Positions 1 to 12,325 are shown, numbered from the stretch's first letter. The stretch is 64,000 nucleotides of DNA from Papio anubis (GCF_008728515.1 NC_044986.1:53618855-53682854), one strand, 5' to 3'. The notes: generated by a model from the letters alone, not told the origin. Numbers and translations: made by a program.

Positions 1-1260
1 CTTTGATAAAATTCAACACCTCTTCATGCTAAAAACTCTCAATAAACTACGTATTGATGGAACGTATCTCAAAATAGTAAAAGAGCTATTTATGACAAAT
101 CCACAGCCAATATCATACTGAATGGGCAAAAGCTGGAAGCATTCCCATTGAAAACCAGTACAAGACAAGTATGCTCTCTCTCACCACCCCTATTTGACAT
201 GGTATTGGAAGTTCTGGCCAGGCCAATCAGACAAGAGAAGGAAAGAAAGTGTATTCAAATAGGAAGAGAGGACGTCAAACTGTCTCTGTTTGCAAATGAT
301 GTGATCGTATATTTAGAAAATCCCATCGTCTCAGCCCAAAAACTCCTTAATCTGATAAGCAACTTCAACTAAGTCTCAGGATACAAAATCAATGTGCAAA
401 AATCACAAGCACTCCTATACACTGATAACAGACAGACAGCCAAATCATAAGTGAACTCCCATTCACAACTGCTACAAAGAGAATAAAATAATTAGGAATA
501 CAAATTACAAGGGATGTGTAGGACCTCTTCAAGGAGAACTACAAATCACTGCTCAATAGAACAGAATTGAGAATCCAGATATAAATCCACAGATTTACAA
601 CCAACTCATCTTCAATAAAAGTGCCAAGAAAATACCATGGGTAAAGGACAGTCTTTTAATAAATGATTCTGGGAAAACTGGGTGACTATATGCAGAAGAA
701 TAAAACTAGACCCCTATCTCTCACTTTATTAAACAAAATCAAAATGTATTAGTCTTAAATTTAAGACCTGAAACTATGAAACTTCTCGAAGAAAACATTG
801 GGGAAATGCTCCAGGATATTAGTTTGGACAAAGAATTTTGTGTATAACCAGAAAAGTACAGGCAAGCAAAGCAAAAATAGACAATTGGGATAACATCAAG
901 CTAAAAATCTTCTCTGTACATCCAAGGAAACAATCAACAAAATGAAGAGACAGAAAATATTTGCAAACTATCCATCTGTCATGGAATTTAGAACCAGAAT
1001 ATATAAAAAGCTCAAACAACTCAATAGGAAAAAGAAATAATCCAATTAAAAAATGAGAAAAATATTTTACAGACATTTCTCCAAAGAAGATATACAGATG
1101 GCCAACAGATGTATAAAAAATGTTCAACATAATTAACCATCAAAGAAATGCAAATTAAAATGAATGTGATATCATCTCACCCCATTTAGAATGACTGTAT
1201 CAAAAAGACAAGGCAATAATGTATGCTGGAAAGGATGTGCAAAAAGGGGAACCCTCATAT
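1..1260 (+). mobile_element. L1 fragment, ORF2 RT domain to C-terminal region (dead)
   Basis: Sense LINE-1 ORF2 that enters from the left edge. Positions 1-420 translate to the reverse transcriptase region: the 148-372 frame contains SLSPPLFDMVLEVLARPIRQ and then KLSLFANDVIVYLENP. The catalytic FADD box reads FAND, so a metal-binding Asp is lost. Around 555-560 the sequence jumps to a more distal part of ORF2, which indicates an internal deletion. Similarity continues to about 1260 and stops mid-element. Frames are broken by several stops. The divergence suggests an old L1P or young L1M subfamily. It has no function as it stands; in a live element this protein copies L1 RNA at the nicked target. 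Confidence 0.88.
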
Positions 1261-1261
1261 T

Positions 1262-1668
1262 GAGGTATATACAAATATAATTTACTATTACCAAATTTAC
1301 CATTTTTAAGTGTACCGTTCAGTGGTTATAAATACATTCATATTCTTTTTTTTTTCCCTTTGTTCCTCTGTTCTTTCCTTCCCTTCCCAGCCTCTGGTAA
1401 CAACCAATGAGAAACAAGCAATCTACTCTATCTTCATGAGTTCCACTCTTTTAGCTCTCACATAGGAGTAAGAACAGGTGATGTTTATCTTACTTTGCTT
1501 GGCTTATTTCATTTTATATAATGGCCTCCAGTTCCATCCATGTTGTTGCAAATGATGGGATTTCATTTATTTTATGGCAGAATAACACTCCATTGTGTGT
1601 ATATCCCATGTTTTCTTATTCATGTATCCACTGATGGACACTTAGTTTGATTCCATTTTTAAAAAAGA
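1262..1668 (-). mobile_element. L1M fragment, 3' end, antisense
   Basis: Reverse-strand old L1. It has the typical run of 3'-UTR and distal ORF2 text ('cagcctctggtaacaacca', then 'agttccatccatgttgttgc', then the 'ccattgtgtgtatat' block). It lies between two sense L1 pieces, so it is either a separate insertion or a rearranged part. No TSD was found. Confidence 0.75.
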
Positions 1669-1689
1669 GAAAAGCAACATTAAGAAAAG

Positions 1690-2265
1690 AAATGTGTTTG
1701 TACACACATTTTCTGGTATTCTGTACCACAATAGGGTGACTACAGTTAACAATAATTTATTGTATATTTTTAAAGAAACAAGAGTGTGATTAGAATGTTC
1801 CTAACAAGGCCGGGCACGGTGGCTCACGCCTGTAATCCCAGCACTTTGGGAGGCCGAGACGGGCGGATCACGAGGTGAGGAGATCAAGACCATCCTGGCT
1901 AACACGGTGAAACCCCGTCTCTACTAAAAATCCAAAAAAAAAGTAGCCGGGCGTGGTGGTGGGCGCCTGTAGTCCCAGCTACACGGGAGGCTGAGGCAGG
2001 AGAATGGCGTGAACCCCGGGGGCGGAGCTTGCAGTGAGCAGAGATTGTGCCACTGCACTCCAGCCTGGACAACAGAGCGAGACTTCGTCTCAAAAAAAAA
2101 AAAAAAAGAATGTTCTTAACACAAAGAAATGGTATGTGCTTGAGGTGATGTATACTCCAATTACCCTGGTTGATCATTTCACACTGTATTCCTGTATCAA
2201 AATGTCACATCTACAGCATAAATATATACAACTATTATTACAGCCATAAAAATACAAATAAAAAA
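1690..2265 (+). mobile_element. L1MA/L1MB-type 3' UTR, split by an AluY
   Basis: Sense L1 3' UTR in two halves, 1690-1806 and 2122-2265. The left half has 'agggtgactacagttaac'. The right half has the 'cttgaggtgatgtatact' block and a terminal 'ataaatatatacaac' stretch. The AluY sits between them with duplicated target bases. Confidence 0.75.
1808..2107 (+). mobile_element. AluY, full length, with TSD
   Basis: Complete dimeric Alu in sense orientation, from 'ggccgggcacggtggctcac' through both monomers and the mid A-rich linker to an A tail. TSDs are 'agaatgttcctaaca' (1792-1806) and 'agaatgttcttaaca' (2107-2121), one mismatch. It interrupts an L1 3' UTR. The Pol III A and B boxes lie in the left monomer. 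Whether it is transcribed cannot be told. Confidence 0.95.
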
Positions 2266-3699
2266 ACTTAAAGGCTTCAGGATATACGGCTAGTGGTCCC
2301 ATATCTTCTTGGTACTCTCTCTTGGTCTTTGCCATCTAAGGGTGGGAATTTTTTAGTTTGTATCAGGTAGCCAGTCTGAAAGGACTGGGGGTCTAAGACA
2401 CCAGCTTGCTCTTGGTCTGAATGTGTGAAGCCCTTGGCTGAATTTTTTCTTAAAAAGTCCAATCTCTATGGGCTTTTGATATATTTTGCTATCTTAAGGA
2501 CATTGAAATTATTGGGGACCGTGGAGAAATACTTGTGTATATGATAAAAGAAAAGCACCTGAAAAATTACTATGTGGCCTTTAAAAGTCTTTTGGATTGA
2601 GTCGCTATTGGAACTAAGTACACCACTAAAAGAAAAAGAATCCTAGAGATCGCTTATAATCAACAATTTTTTAAAGGTTTAAATTAAAATAAGGATATAT
2701 AATAATTTCATAGCCTTAAAAATTATCCTGGGCAGTTTAAATCCTTTGCAAACCTAAAAGATAACTGCTCTGTACTCCTTCCGGAGAGAGCAATGGACTG
2801 CCCCATAATGTAGCTCAGTAGCTAAGCCTCTGCCCTTTCACAATGGTGCCCTGGGTTTCATTCCAGTCCTCAGGGAATGAGTCCTTTCTGTTGTGGTATT
2901 TAGGTATTTATGTGACTTTTGCCATTTATTGATTTCTTTCCCCCCTATGAACAACTTCCGACTTCCTGTCTTGAATCTTCCTTTCTCTGACCTACCTTCT
3001 GTGCAATTCTGGATTTTGAAAAAACCCATTCCCATCTCTTTGGAGACAACTTGTGCATGCCTGGTTAAGTCACAACGTTAGTTAAAACTTATTAGTTTCA
3101 CTTGGGAAAATACCTTTGATAAAAATAATTTTTTTAAAGAAAGCTTAAAAGCCAGAAGTGTTGGCTGTTTGTCCCAACTACAGTCTGATAATAAGATATT
3201 TAAAAAAATAAATAATAATAATAATAAATAAAAGAGCTCTAGAATTAAAATCAGATTAATTAAAAGTACATATCCAAGCTATACATATATTTTAAGAGGT
3301 CTTTATTTTTTTTTTCTTCTTAAATGTTGTTTTTTGAGGAAAAAAAAATGGAGCTTTTTTGAGAAAAAAAAAGTTTTCCATTTTCTTCTCAATCAACTTA
3401 CTCATTCCTTCATTTACTTCTGCCTGTGTTCTTGTAACCCTCTATGCTCACATAAGAGGACGTAAGGTAATTTCCGACAGCCTAAGACTCTTTGGGAGAA
3501 GCAGAGGAGGCACTACAAACCCCATTTTAAGAGAAACTCCTTTTCTCTGTTTTCCTAATGGAACCCCAAGAAATGTAAGTGGACATATTTGTTTCAAAAT
3601 CTAAGGCCTTTCTCTGTTTTGCATTACATTATCAGAACTTTTTCACTTTGGGGGACATCAAAGATTACTTTGAATTATGAGAAAACCTTTAGCCTTCAT
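2266..3699. other. No gene; possibly degenerate retroviral or single-copy DNA
   Basis: I see no coding gene. The 2750-2900 stretch ('agctcagtagctaagcctct' followed by a split-arm motif) and 3440-3580 feel like an ERV1 internal region, but I cannot name a family. There is a short TAA-rich tract at 3206-3230 and A/T runs near 3308-3370. Confidence 0.4.
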
Positions 3700-3941
3700 G
3701 TGTAGAAAGCATGTCTTACATGCCATCAGGGAAAAGAGAATGAGAGCCAAGCTAAAGGGGAAACCACTTATAAAATCATCAGATCTGGTGAGACTTATTC
3801 ACTATCAAAACAACAATATGGGTGAAACTGCCCCTATGATTCAATTATCTCCCACCGATCCCCTTCCACCACATGTGGGAATTATGGGAGCTATAGTTCA
3901 AAATGAAATTTGGGTGGGGACACAGGCAAATCACATCAGAT
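3700..3941 (-). mobile_element. THE1/MST (MaLR) LTR, truncated, antisense
   Basis: Shares its order of motifs with the intact copy at 48398-48752: 'gagacttattcactatc', 'atgattcaattatctcccac', 'gtgggaattatgggagct' and 'aaatttgggtggggacac'. The far end, with the 'tgtattag' terminus, is missing, so about a third of the LTR has been lost. Non-autonomous MaLR solo LTR remnant. Confidence 0.8.
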
Positions 3942-4333
3942 ACTGTACTTGCTAGATGCTTTAAGGTTATAAACTGTTTCTGTGACTTTTAATAATCATT
4001 CAACTTGCCTGCTTTGGAGCCATTATATTACAGGTAAGTCTTGGGGACATAGAATTATTGATGCCCCTAGACAGGCTGGAAAAGAGTCAGCATTACCTGC
4101 AGTTCCTATGTCCAAGGCTGTGCACCTGATACATAATTACAACTGCTTACACTACAAATGAAAATTATGTTTTTAATAAAAAGGCATGGGAGTATGGTTT
4201 ATTATAAGATAAAGTAACTTTCTCCAATTTAGAGGGTGTAAATATTGTTTTGGGTTAAAAGAAAGATGGAATAAAACTGAAAGTTTAAGCAAATTTTAGA
4301 CAGTTATAAAGGACTTACAAAAATTTTTTCTTT
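3942..4333. other. No gene; probably old ERV-like sequence
   Basis: No coding potential seen. The text around 4010-4250 resembles ERV internal sequence, but I could not assign it. Confidence 0.35.
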
Positions 4334-4720
4334 GATATTAGCCCTTTGTCAGATGGATAGATTGTAAAAATGTTCTCCCATTCTGTAGGCTGCCTGTTCA
4401 CTCTGATGATAGTTTCTTTTGCTGTGCAGAAGCTATTTAGTTTAATTAGATCCCAATTGCCAATTTTGACTTTTGTTGCCATTGCTTTTAGTGTTTTAGT
4501 CATGACGTCTTTTCCCATGCCTGTGATCTAAATGGTATTGCCTAGGTTTTCTTCTAGGATTTTTATGGTTTTAGGTCTTACATTTAAGTCTTTAATCCAT
4601 TTTGAGTTAATTTTTATATAATATGTAAGGAAAGGACCCATTTTCAGTTTTCTGCATATGGCTAGTCAGTTTCCCAACACCATTTATTAAATAGCGAATC
4701 CTTTCCCCATTGCATTTTTT
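4334..4720 (-). mobile_element. L1PA 5'-inverted segment
   Basis: Antisense ORF2 text ('gatattagccctttgtcaga' to the 'ccatttattaaatag' block). It abuts the sense part of the same L1 at 4721. In L1 coordinates the inverted piece ends where the sense piece begins, sharing 'atc'. This is the twin-priming signature. Confidence 0.88.
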
Positions 4721-5592
4721 ATCCAGAATCTACAAAGAACTTAAACAAATTTATAAGAAAAAAAAATCCATCAAAAAGTGGGTGAACGATATGAACAGAC
4801 TCTTCTCAAAGGAAGACATGTATGCAGCCAACAAACATATGAAAAAAAGCTCATCATCACTGGCCATTAGAGAAATGCAAATCAAAACCACAATGAGATA
4901 CCATCTCATGCCAGTTAGGATAGCAATCATTAAAAAGTCAGGAAAAAACAGATGTTGTAGAGGATGTGGAGAAATAGAAATGTTTTTACACCGTTGGTGG
5001 GAATGTAAATTAGTTCAACCATTCTAGAAGACAGTGTGGTGATTCCTTAAGGATCTAGAACCAGAAATACCATTTGACCCAGCAATCCCATTACTGGGTA
5101 TATACTCAAAGGATTATAAATCATTCTACTATAAAGACACATGCATATGTATGTTTATTGTGGCAGTGTTCACAATAGCAAATACTTGGAACCAACTCAA
5201 ATGCCCATCAGTGATAGACTGGATAAAGAAAATATGGCACATATACACCATGGAATACTATGCAGCCATAAAAAAGGATGGGTTTATGTCCTTTGCAGGC
5301 CCATGGATGAAGCTGGAAACCATCATTCTCAGCAAACTAACACAGCAACAGAAAACCAAACATCACATGTTCTCACTCATAAGTGGGAGTTGAACACTGA
5401 GAAGACATGGACACAGGGAGAACATCACACACTAAGGCCTGTCAGGGGGTGGGGGACTAGGGGAGGGATAGCATTAGGAGAAATAGCTAATGTAGATGAC
5501 ACGTTGATGGATGCAGCAAACCACCATGGCACATGTATACCTATGTGACAAACCTGCATATTCTGCCCATGTATCCCAGAACCTAAAGTATT
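4721..5592 (+). mobile_element. L1PA 3' segment (sense), partner of the 4334-4720 inversion
   Basis: Distal ORF2 and 3' UTR of a young-to-middle-aged L1PA. The frame at 4710-5027 reads KKWVNDMNRLFSKEDMYAAN, the usual ORF2 C-terminal region. The end of the element is 'cccagaacctaaagt' at about 5578-5590. In place of a clean A tail there is a TA-rich microsatellite, probably expanded from the tail. No convincing TSD was found. Confidence 0.92.
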
Positions 5593-5716
5593 ATATATAT
5601 GCATATATATGTTTATATGTATATATGTGTGTGTATATATACATACATAAAACAGCTTCTGTCTCTATATATATGAGATATATATAAGATATATATGTGA
5701 TATATATAGCAGTTTG
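5590..5716. repeat. TA/TG-rich microsatellite
   Basis: Alternating TA, TATG and GATATA runs directly at the 3' end of the L1. Probably derived from its tail. Confidence 0.9.
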
Positions 5717-5722
5717 TACTCA

Positions 5723-6497
5723 AATTCACCCTGATGTCAATTTCTGTGCTTTGCCTAATAAAAGCCCTACCAACTCTTTTCAGAGAGTCAATCAGGGAAC
5801 TCTCTCTCTCTCTCTCTCATGCTGCATCCCTTATGTCCAGGCATAAGCTCCAATGTAGCCTTGTCTGGGAAAATGCTTTCAGCCTCATGTCAATTTCTAC
5901 AGCATTAAAAGCCCAAGAACCCATCATCAGTAACACCTGCAACTTGGATCTCCAGGCCACCCACATTTCTGGCAAAGCAGCTACAAATTTGTGAATTCCT
6001 ATAATCTTCTGAGGTTCAATAATTCACTTAAACAACTTACAAAAGTCAACAAGTACTATGATTACAATTATAGTTTTATTATAAAGGATAAACCTAGGGC
6101 AAGGACCGGGAGGGTCCCAGAAGCAGAGTTTCCCATACCTTTCCCTAGGGAGCCAGGGCATATTACCCTCCAGCATATTTGTGCCCTAACCAAGCAGGAA
6201 GCTCTAAGCAGCCTGAGTCCAGAATGTTATTTAGGTTTTTATTACATGGTCAAGATCGATTAAATCAATGACCACATGGTGGAGCTCAATCTCCAGCCTC
6301 CTTCCTTTCCCCAGTGGTCAAGCTGACCCCACATTCGAACTTTTTAATATTGTAGTTGGGCTTTTTGGTGACCAGTTCCCATTCTGAAGCTGTCTAAGGA
6401 CCTACCAAGAGTCAAGTCATTACTATAACAAAAACCTTCCCATCACTATGGTAATTGTCAGAAACTAGATATATTCTTCATTAAACCACAATACTAA
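5723..6497 (-). mobile_element. LTR-like repeat, family not assigned
   Basis: Resembles an antisense retroviral LTR: a 'tttattataaagg' block (antisense poly-A signal region, about 6076), 'accctccagcatatttgtg', 'ctcaatctccagcc' and 'ctgaagctgtctaagga'. It holds a short CT run at 5801-5818. My first guess is an ERVL or MaLR relative. No TSD was seen. Confidence 0.5.
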
Positions 6498-7280
6498 TGG
6501 CATGTAAAAGTATTGCTTTTATTATTGTTCTTATCCTAATCCTTAAGTGAAACTCTTAGAACTTAAACTCTAGGCCCTGAGGAAATGTATAGCTCTGTTA
6601 TTTATAATTCAATCAAATAATGACCGTACTTCATTGATATACCTTGCTCCTCGAACTGTGAGTAATTTAGATTTTAGTTTTCAATATTGATGTCTGAAAA
6701 ATCAGTATCAGTTATGTTTGTTTTGAGGAATTTCTTGGTTGTTCATTTTCTTTTGTATTATTTACTTCAGTTTGTATAGGCTAACATAGTTATAGAAAAC
6801 ATAGTTAACTCTCTTGGAGCTCCCATGGGATCTGGATATTAGATTTCAAATGTCATGTTCATGTATATTTGTAAAGTATTTTCACATACACAAATTAATT
6901 ATGAACTTCATGGCAAAATGATAAACAGTAAAGCAAATGAATCATCAGTGGTTCTTTAAAATGCACTTACCAATTTATATCTCTCCACTACACTGTATCT
7001 TTATAACCAGGATTACACAAATAGAGGAGGCAACCTCTAGATCATACACTGTGACTCTAACAAAGATAACCTTCAGTAGCTAACATAACAAAAGAGATAA
7101 TATTCTTTTAATAAATAAACACATTTATTAGTTACTAAGAATTTGAAGTGGGGGGTTTCTATGGATATGCCGTAGATTACTTCCTTGTATGGTTTACCTT
7201 GCTAATTTCTCTTTATCAAAGAAACTCAGCTAATATAAACCAGGATTTGCTCAACCTAGGCATTTATTGAGAATTACGAT
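6498..7280. other. Single-copy AT-rich DNA, nothing recognised
   Basis: No gene, RNA or repeat family recognised on either strand. Confidence 0.6.
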
Positions 7281-7468
7281 TGGGTAATTCATTGTTATAA
7301 AAGCTGACCTGTGCATTGTAGCATGTTTAACAGAATCCCTGCTTCTACTCATTAGATGCCATTAATCCTCCACCCCACCCACAGTTGTGACAACCAAAAA
7401 TATTTCTGGATATTGGCAAATGTTCTCTAGGGAAATTCATCCTCCTTCCCTGTTAAGAAGCATTGCCA
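7281..7468 (-). mobile_element. MER20-like DNA transposon remnant
   Basis: Antisense hAT-Charlie non-autonomous element. It shows 'cctgtgcattgtagcatgtt', 'cattagatgcc' and 'agttgtgacaaccaaaaata', followed by a decayed terminal inverted repeat near 'agaagcattg'. About the usual 200-bp length. Confidence 0.75.
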
Positions 7469-8539
7469 TGGACTGACATTGATTTTTGCTTTTAAAAACG
7501 TCAATAAATTTTTGTTTTATATGTTATGTGGAAGTTGTTTTATATGGACACATATTAACACAAAGGTGTTAATTTTGCATGTGTTCTTTTATGAACGGTG
7601 TATTCCATGGCCTTTCCCAGGCCTTACATATTTCTGTAAACACAACTTGAAAAGTAACTATTAAGTGTTCAGAGGTTACACTTGGATTATGTACTGCTGC
7701 TTTGACCCATGACTACTACCAGGACCAAACGCACACAAACACACACACACACACACCAGTTTCATTTTGCATCAACGTGTGTTAAAGATGCAATAAACAA
7801 TAAAAACAACTACACACAACAATGCAAACAATCATTGCATTTGTAAAACAATAAAAATGCAGATCACACTTTATATATACTCCAAAGTTAACCACCGATG
7901 ACTACAAAATCAAAACAAGTCTTCTTGACTTCTCCAAAATGCTAGGTCTAATCATAAACAAAAGGAAAAATGTAAGCTTTACTTCCTCACCAGCATGATT
8001 CAGTAAAATTAAATGATTGGCTATAGAGAAATCAACTTAAGCAGTTGTTTGCCTTAAAAATATATTAATGTATAATAGCCAATAATAAAAGAGATCAAAA
8101 TACTTCCTCCTTTGAGCTTATAGACTGTGTTGTAACTGTTGTAAGGCGACTTCTTACCACTCTTAGTTTGTGGTCTCCCAAGTCATGAACTGTTATTTTG
8201 TATGCACAATAAACTTTAATTTTTTTTGTAATTTGATCTGATTTTATTTTTGATACATGTAATATTTGAAATGATTTCCCAGTGATGAAAGAATGATAGA
8301 CAATGTTTGAAGTGCAGATACTTTGAGAGCCACCCTATAAAAATCCATAGTTGTGCAAAAATGCTGATGAAAGAAGACTGTATTCTTATTTTCAGTTTGA
8401 AGTCAAGGAATGTGTTTCTGGCTTTTGCATTGTCCTATATATTTGCCTGCACACACAAAAAAGAACAGTCAGTGCAAAATAGTTGTGTAAGCATGATAAA
8501 AGTCTGCTTAGCGTGAAAAGCAAGTTTCAGTGGAATAAA
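7469..8539. other. Single-copy DNA with a small CA microsatellite
   Basis: No gene seen. A (CA)n run lies at 7732-7757. An 'aataaa' near 8208 follows text that could be the end of an LTR or an old 3' UTR, but nothing else supports a transcript. Confidence 0.55.
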
Positions 8540-8700
8540 CAGTATCCCGACTTTTAGGAGGCCAGTGATCATTAACCTAAACCTGATGATCCTGAGCAAT
8601 TCCCCTTAATCTTTTTGGGCCTAAATTGAATGTTTTATTCAATAAAACTATTGTATGAAATTATATCTAAAGTCTCTTTTAACATTTTATTATTCCATAA
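8540..8700 (+). mobile_element. MIR-family SINE remnant
   Basis: Matches the MIR core and 3' part in order: 'gatcctgagcaattcccctt', 'aatctttttgggcct', then 'taaagtctcttttaacatt'. Very diverged, as expected for a mammal-wide SINE. Confidence 0.6.
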
Positions 8701-9227
8701 TGCAGATAACAGTTAAAATTTTAAAATTTAAGTAACAAAGTATGAACAAAACTAGCAACATCTTTCTGCATACATTCTTCAAGAACTAGAGATTGTTGGA
8801 GAGGTCACTGAGAATTCCCACAGATAAACAGAAAAGACAGTGTTAGGATAAATCACTGCAGTCCCAAACAAAGATCCAACTCTTAAACAATAATATTCAT
8901 GCTCTGAACTTTCAGAGAAAATTACACGTAGTCTGAACTTACCCTAGAACATACGATAAGTAGGGTTTCTTGATTTAATTCTGAGCAGTTGGCAGTCTGT
9001 GCCTTTTGGGAATATCATAAGATAATATTATTCAAATATCCTTTGACTTGATGCCAGGGTAATCTGATTCAAGTTATGTGATAAAAGGGGTTTCAAGTTT
9101 CTGACAGAACAAGAGTAAGATTTGGGGATCATAATAAAATGGTTTTAACTATGAAAGGAGGCAAGAATTTCTGTACTTTAGGAAAAGCGAATTTAAGAAA
9201 AGTGAAGGTATGATGAGTAAAAGTGTG
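8701..9227. other. Single-copy AT-rich DNA
   Basis: Nothing recognised. Confidence 0.6.
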
Positions 9228-9432
9228 AGATTTACCCACTTACATTTTTAAGTGTACAATGAGTATTGTTAACGATAATGATGATGTTGTACAGCAGATC
9301 TTTAGAACTTATTGATCTTGCCAAACTGAAACTTTATGTCTATTGATTAGCAACTCCCTCATTTCCCCACCCCCACAATTCTACTCCCTGATTCTGTTTC
9401 ACTATTTTCGATACCACAATAAATGATTAAGT
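9228..9432 (-). mobile_element. L1M 3' UTR fragment, antisense
   Basis: Old L1 3' UTR in reverse: 'tgttgtacagcagatcttta', 'gaacttattgatcttg' and 'cccacccccacaattctact', breaking off before ORF2. Confidence 0.75.
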
Positions 9433-10229
9433 GTATAACTCAAAAAGGAAACAAAAAAGGCTTTTGTTTGTGGCTCATCAAGCTCTAGTGACCCTCCATA
9501 TCAAACACAAAAGTTCTGTGTGGCTCAACCAATCTTACTCTGATGCAGAAAATAGCATAGTTAATAAAGAAAAAAAGAAACGTTTTTTAAGCATCTAATT
9601 AATATGGACAATATCTTCCCATTATTGAGATGGAGACATCTAAGAACCATTGAGCGAATGGAAAATCAAAATAGAAAACATCTGTTGTTGGAAACAGCAA
9701 AGTTTTCCATGCATTTTGAAACAGTTATTGCATAGCACTTGAGAAAAGGCTTTGAAAACGTTACTTCCATTAGCACTCAAACAGAAAATCAACTTTCATT
9801 AGGAATGCAGGGAGTGTCTTGAGGGCAAATTTACCTGAGATTCATGGAGCATTGCATAAACATAGATAATGAGACAAGAAATATTTTTGCAATAAAAATA
9901 CAGAAAAATGCCTTTGCTACTTTACCAGATATTTAAAAACTACATCTTATGTCTTTGGTACCTGTAGCCAATTCCATTTCTGTTCTAGAAATGGAAACTA
10001 TAAGAACTATGTTTCTAGATTGCTATCATGTGGCAAGCTTGTTAAAAAATGGTGAGAAGTCAGATGAACAAAATCATGTATATTAAGTCACATATTAGTA
10101 AATGAGACATTAAGATATTAATAAAGAGGAATGATTTAAGAACTATTGCATTTTTTTCTGAATTAGACATCTTGGCTCATGCCTTTCTACTACAAAGAAT
10201 CTGTGACTTTTACTATTTATCTCATATTT
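9433..10229. other. Single-copy AT-rich DNA
   Basis: No gene or repeat family recognised. Confidence 0.6.
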
Positions 10230-10345
10230 TCTCCCATTTTACTAAAATACAATTGCCCAATTGTACTACATTGAAGGCAGGATTGGAATTCAGTTGCTCC
10301 TACTTTCAGACTCCATAGCTCCACTACTGATGTGCTGCCCCCCCT
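10230..10345 (+). mobile_element. MIR-family SINE remnant
   Basis: Distal MIR text: 'cccattttactaaaatacaa', then 'gcaggattggaattcag' and 'agactccatagctcc'. Diverged. Confidence 0.55.
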
Positions 10346-10607
10346 CCCTCTTTTACTCCTTCTTTCAATTCCCTTCTCTAATCATCCTGCCATTCTTCAT
10401 ACCACACCTGCAGGCCTTCTCCACCTCACATGTGAAAATGTGCCTATTATGTATATCATTTCCTCAGGAGGCTACTAAAGTATTGTTTTTTCATTGAATA
10501 CACTAACATTTTAAGTCAAAACATTTGTCTATAGCAGAACAACTCACTGAGGAGGAACTTTTGGATTCTAGCTGTAGGGTATAGGACATATGTTTGAAGG
10601 ACATTAC

Positions 10608-12325
10608 TCAAATGTGAGTACAAAAGGTGTTGCTGATGATGGTGGTGGCCCATCTGGAGCAGCTACTGCAGAGATGCCAGCTGCAGCAAGGGAGGAGCAG
10701 TCAGGGCTGCATGCTCCATGGAGCTGGTGGGAGCCAGGAACAGGTGAGAGCCCACCCACTATGGAGTTGGCAGGGTAGGAGCCTGCACTCCTGGGCACAG
10801 CCAGAACCACCTAGCAAAGGCTCCAGATCCTGGTATCCCTGCACTCTCAGGGACCCAGGAAGTCCCCTACCCCCACAGGCTTGAAAGTGCCTGGTTCCAT
10901 TTTCTGGTCTTTCTCCACTCCTGGCACCCACTCCAGGACGAATACAAAGTTGTGGCTGAACCCAGGTGATATCACTACCCACTGAGTATGTGTGCACTCA
11001 GGGTGGCACTGACACACAAGCCCCCTGCTACCTCGGCCCCCTCCTGACTTTGGACACCAACAAGCGTGGGAGAGGGGCCAGGGGTGCTGAGGGTGGATCA
11101 GTGGGGACCTGCAGGCACCCCTCATTGCAGACAGTCTGGGCACTGTGGATGGCATGTTAATGGAGGAGGCAAACAGATTCCTACGTGGGAAGGGACAGAT
11201 TCCCACTAAAACTCCACCTTCAAGCCAGGGATGGCCTGAAACGTTGGGGCCAGGCTGCCAATTCTGGGTGAAATTGCAGCCTGGAGTGAGAACTTCATTG
11301 ATGACCATTTGGCCAGTCAGATGGTGCTTTTTCCAGGCCTTCCCATGGCTGCCTATGGACCAGTCAGCATACACTTCCTCCATTTTGAGAACATAAAAAC
11401 CCCAGATTCAGCCAGACTCAGACACTCCTCAGGATGACCTGGCTGCAGAAAGGAACTACCCCCTACAGGTCTCTCCACTGAGAGCTGGACACTCATCAGA
11501 GTGGAGCTGTACACTCATCAGGATGACATACCCACAGAAAGGAACTATGCACTATAGGCCTCCTCTCTGCTGAAAGCTAGACACTCATCGGATGGCCTGC
11601 CTGCAGAAAGGACCTACCCACTTTGGGTCTCCTCAGAGCTGTTCTGACCCTTAGTGAGGTTTCTCTCTACCTTGCTCACCCTCTGGTTGTCTGAGTACCT
11701 CATTCTTCCAGAATATGGGACAAGAACTTGGGACGCACAGAATGGCAGAACTGAAAGAGCTGTAAAACAAATATGGCTGAAATACACCCCCTCCACCCCT
11801 GCTCACCATGTTGCGGGCAATAAGAAGGAAAGAAGAACTGGGCCCTTTAGAGAGCACAGACTTGGGGTTCTTGAAGCCAGGGCTGTGACACCCTCTTTGG
11901 AGCTCTGTCGTTCCTGGCATCTCCAAGCTCCTGAGCACTGCCACATGTCCCTTGTCCTGATCTGGGAGCCTACAGTGGAAGCTGCTTGCAGTAGCTTGGA
12001 TCCACCTGCAGCCTTGCACAGAGCCAGCACCTGAGCCGGCATCTGTGCTGGTGCCTGGAGCTGCTTGCCCTGCTGAAGTAGCTGGCATGCCTGACTGTGC
12101 ACAGTGGCTGGACCCCATGCTTGCTTGCTCACAAACCCCTTGCCATTCCGTGCCTGGCTTGCCCTTGGCAGGTGTGGGATCTGGGCTGGTAGCCCAAGCC
12201 AAGTGCAGCCTGCCAGACCGAGTGGGTGGAACAAGTCCAGAGAATCTGAGCAAAACTTAGGCAAAGGTGCCACCAGCCACAGAGGTTTCTGGCTAGAAAA
12301 GTGACACCCTAAGGATCCTATGACA
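10608..12325 (+). mobile_element. ERV1 solo LTR, GC-rich, LTR1/HUERS-P-like
   Basis: Long GC-rich segment with LTR architecture. A TATA-like 'acataaaa' lies near 11390. A tandem array of 68-70-bp units follows (11421-11640, each with 'cactcatc...gatgacctg...cagaaagga'). Next is a U5-like stretch with 'cttgctcaccctctggttgt' and 'tgaaagagctgtaa'. A 4-bp direct repeat 'ttac' (10604-10607 and 12326-12329) fits ERV1 integration if the 5' TG has decayed to TC; the 3' end is CA. The usual poly-A signal upstream of 'cttgctcacc' is degraded. Several open frames on both strands are GC artefacts. Family name uncertain. Confidence 0.7.
11421..11640 (+). repeat. Tandem array inside the ERV1 LTR
   Basis: Three roughly 68-70-bp units beginning near 11421, 11511 and 11581, plus a 23-bp partial unit at 11488. 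Length variation in this array is common in such LTRs. Confidence 0.75.

Noticed and set aside
2780..2880. tRNA-like phrase ('agctcagtagctaagcctct' with a later T-arm-like box)
   Set aside because: No acceptor-stem pairing or proper anticodon arm could be drawn. It reads better as part of an old retroviral region.
8190..8230. 'aataaa' with preceding text, as a possible gene 3' end
   Set aside because: No upstream exon, coding frame or downstream GU-rich element stands out.
10590..12304. Frames of up to 200 codons
   Set aside because: Same GC effect inside the ERV1-like LTR. No retroviral gene signature is present.
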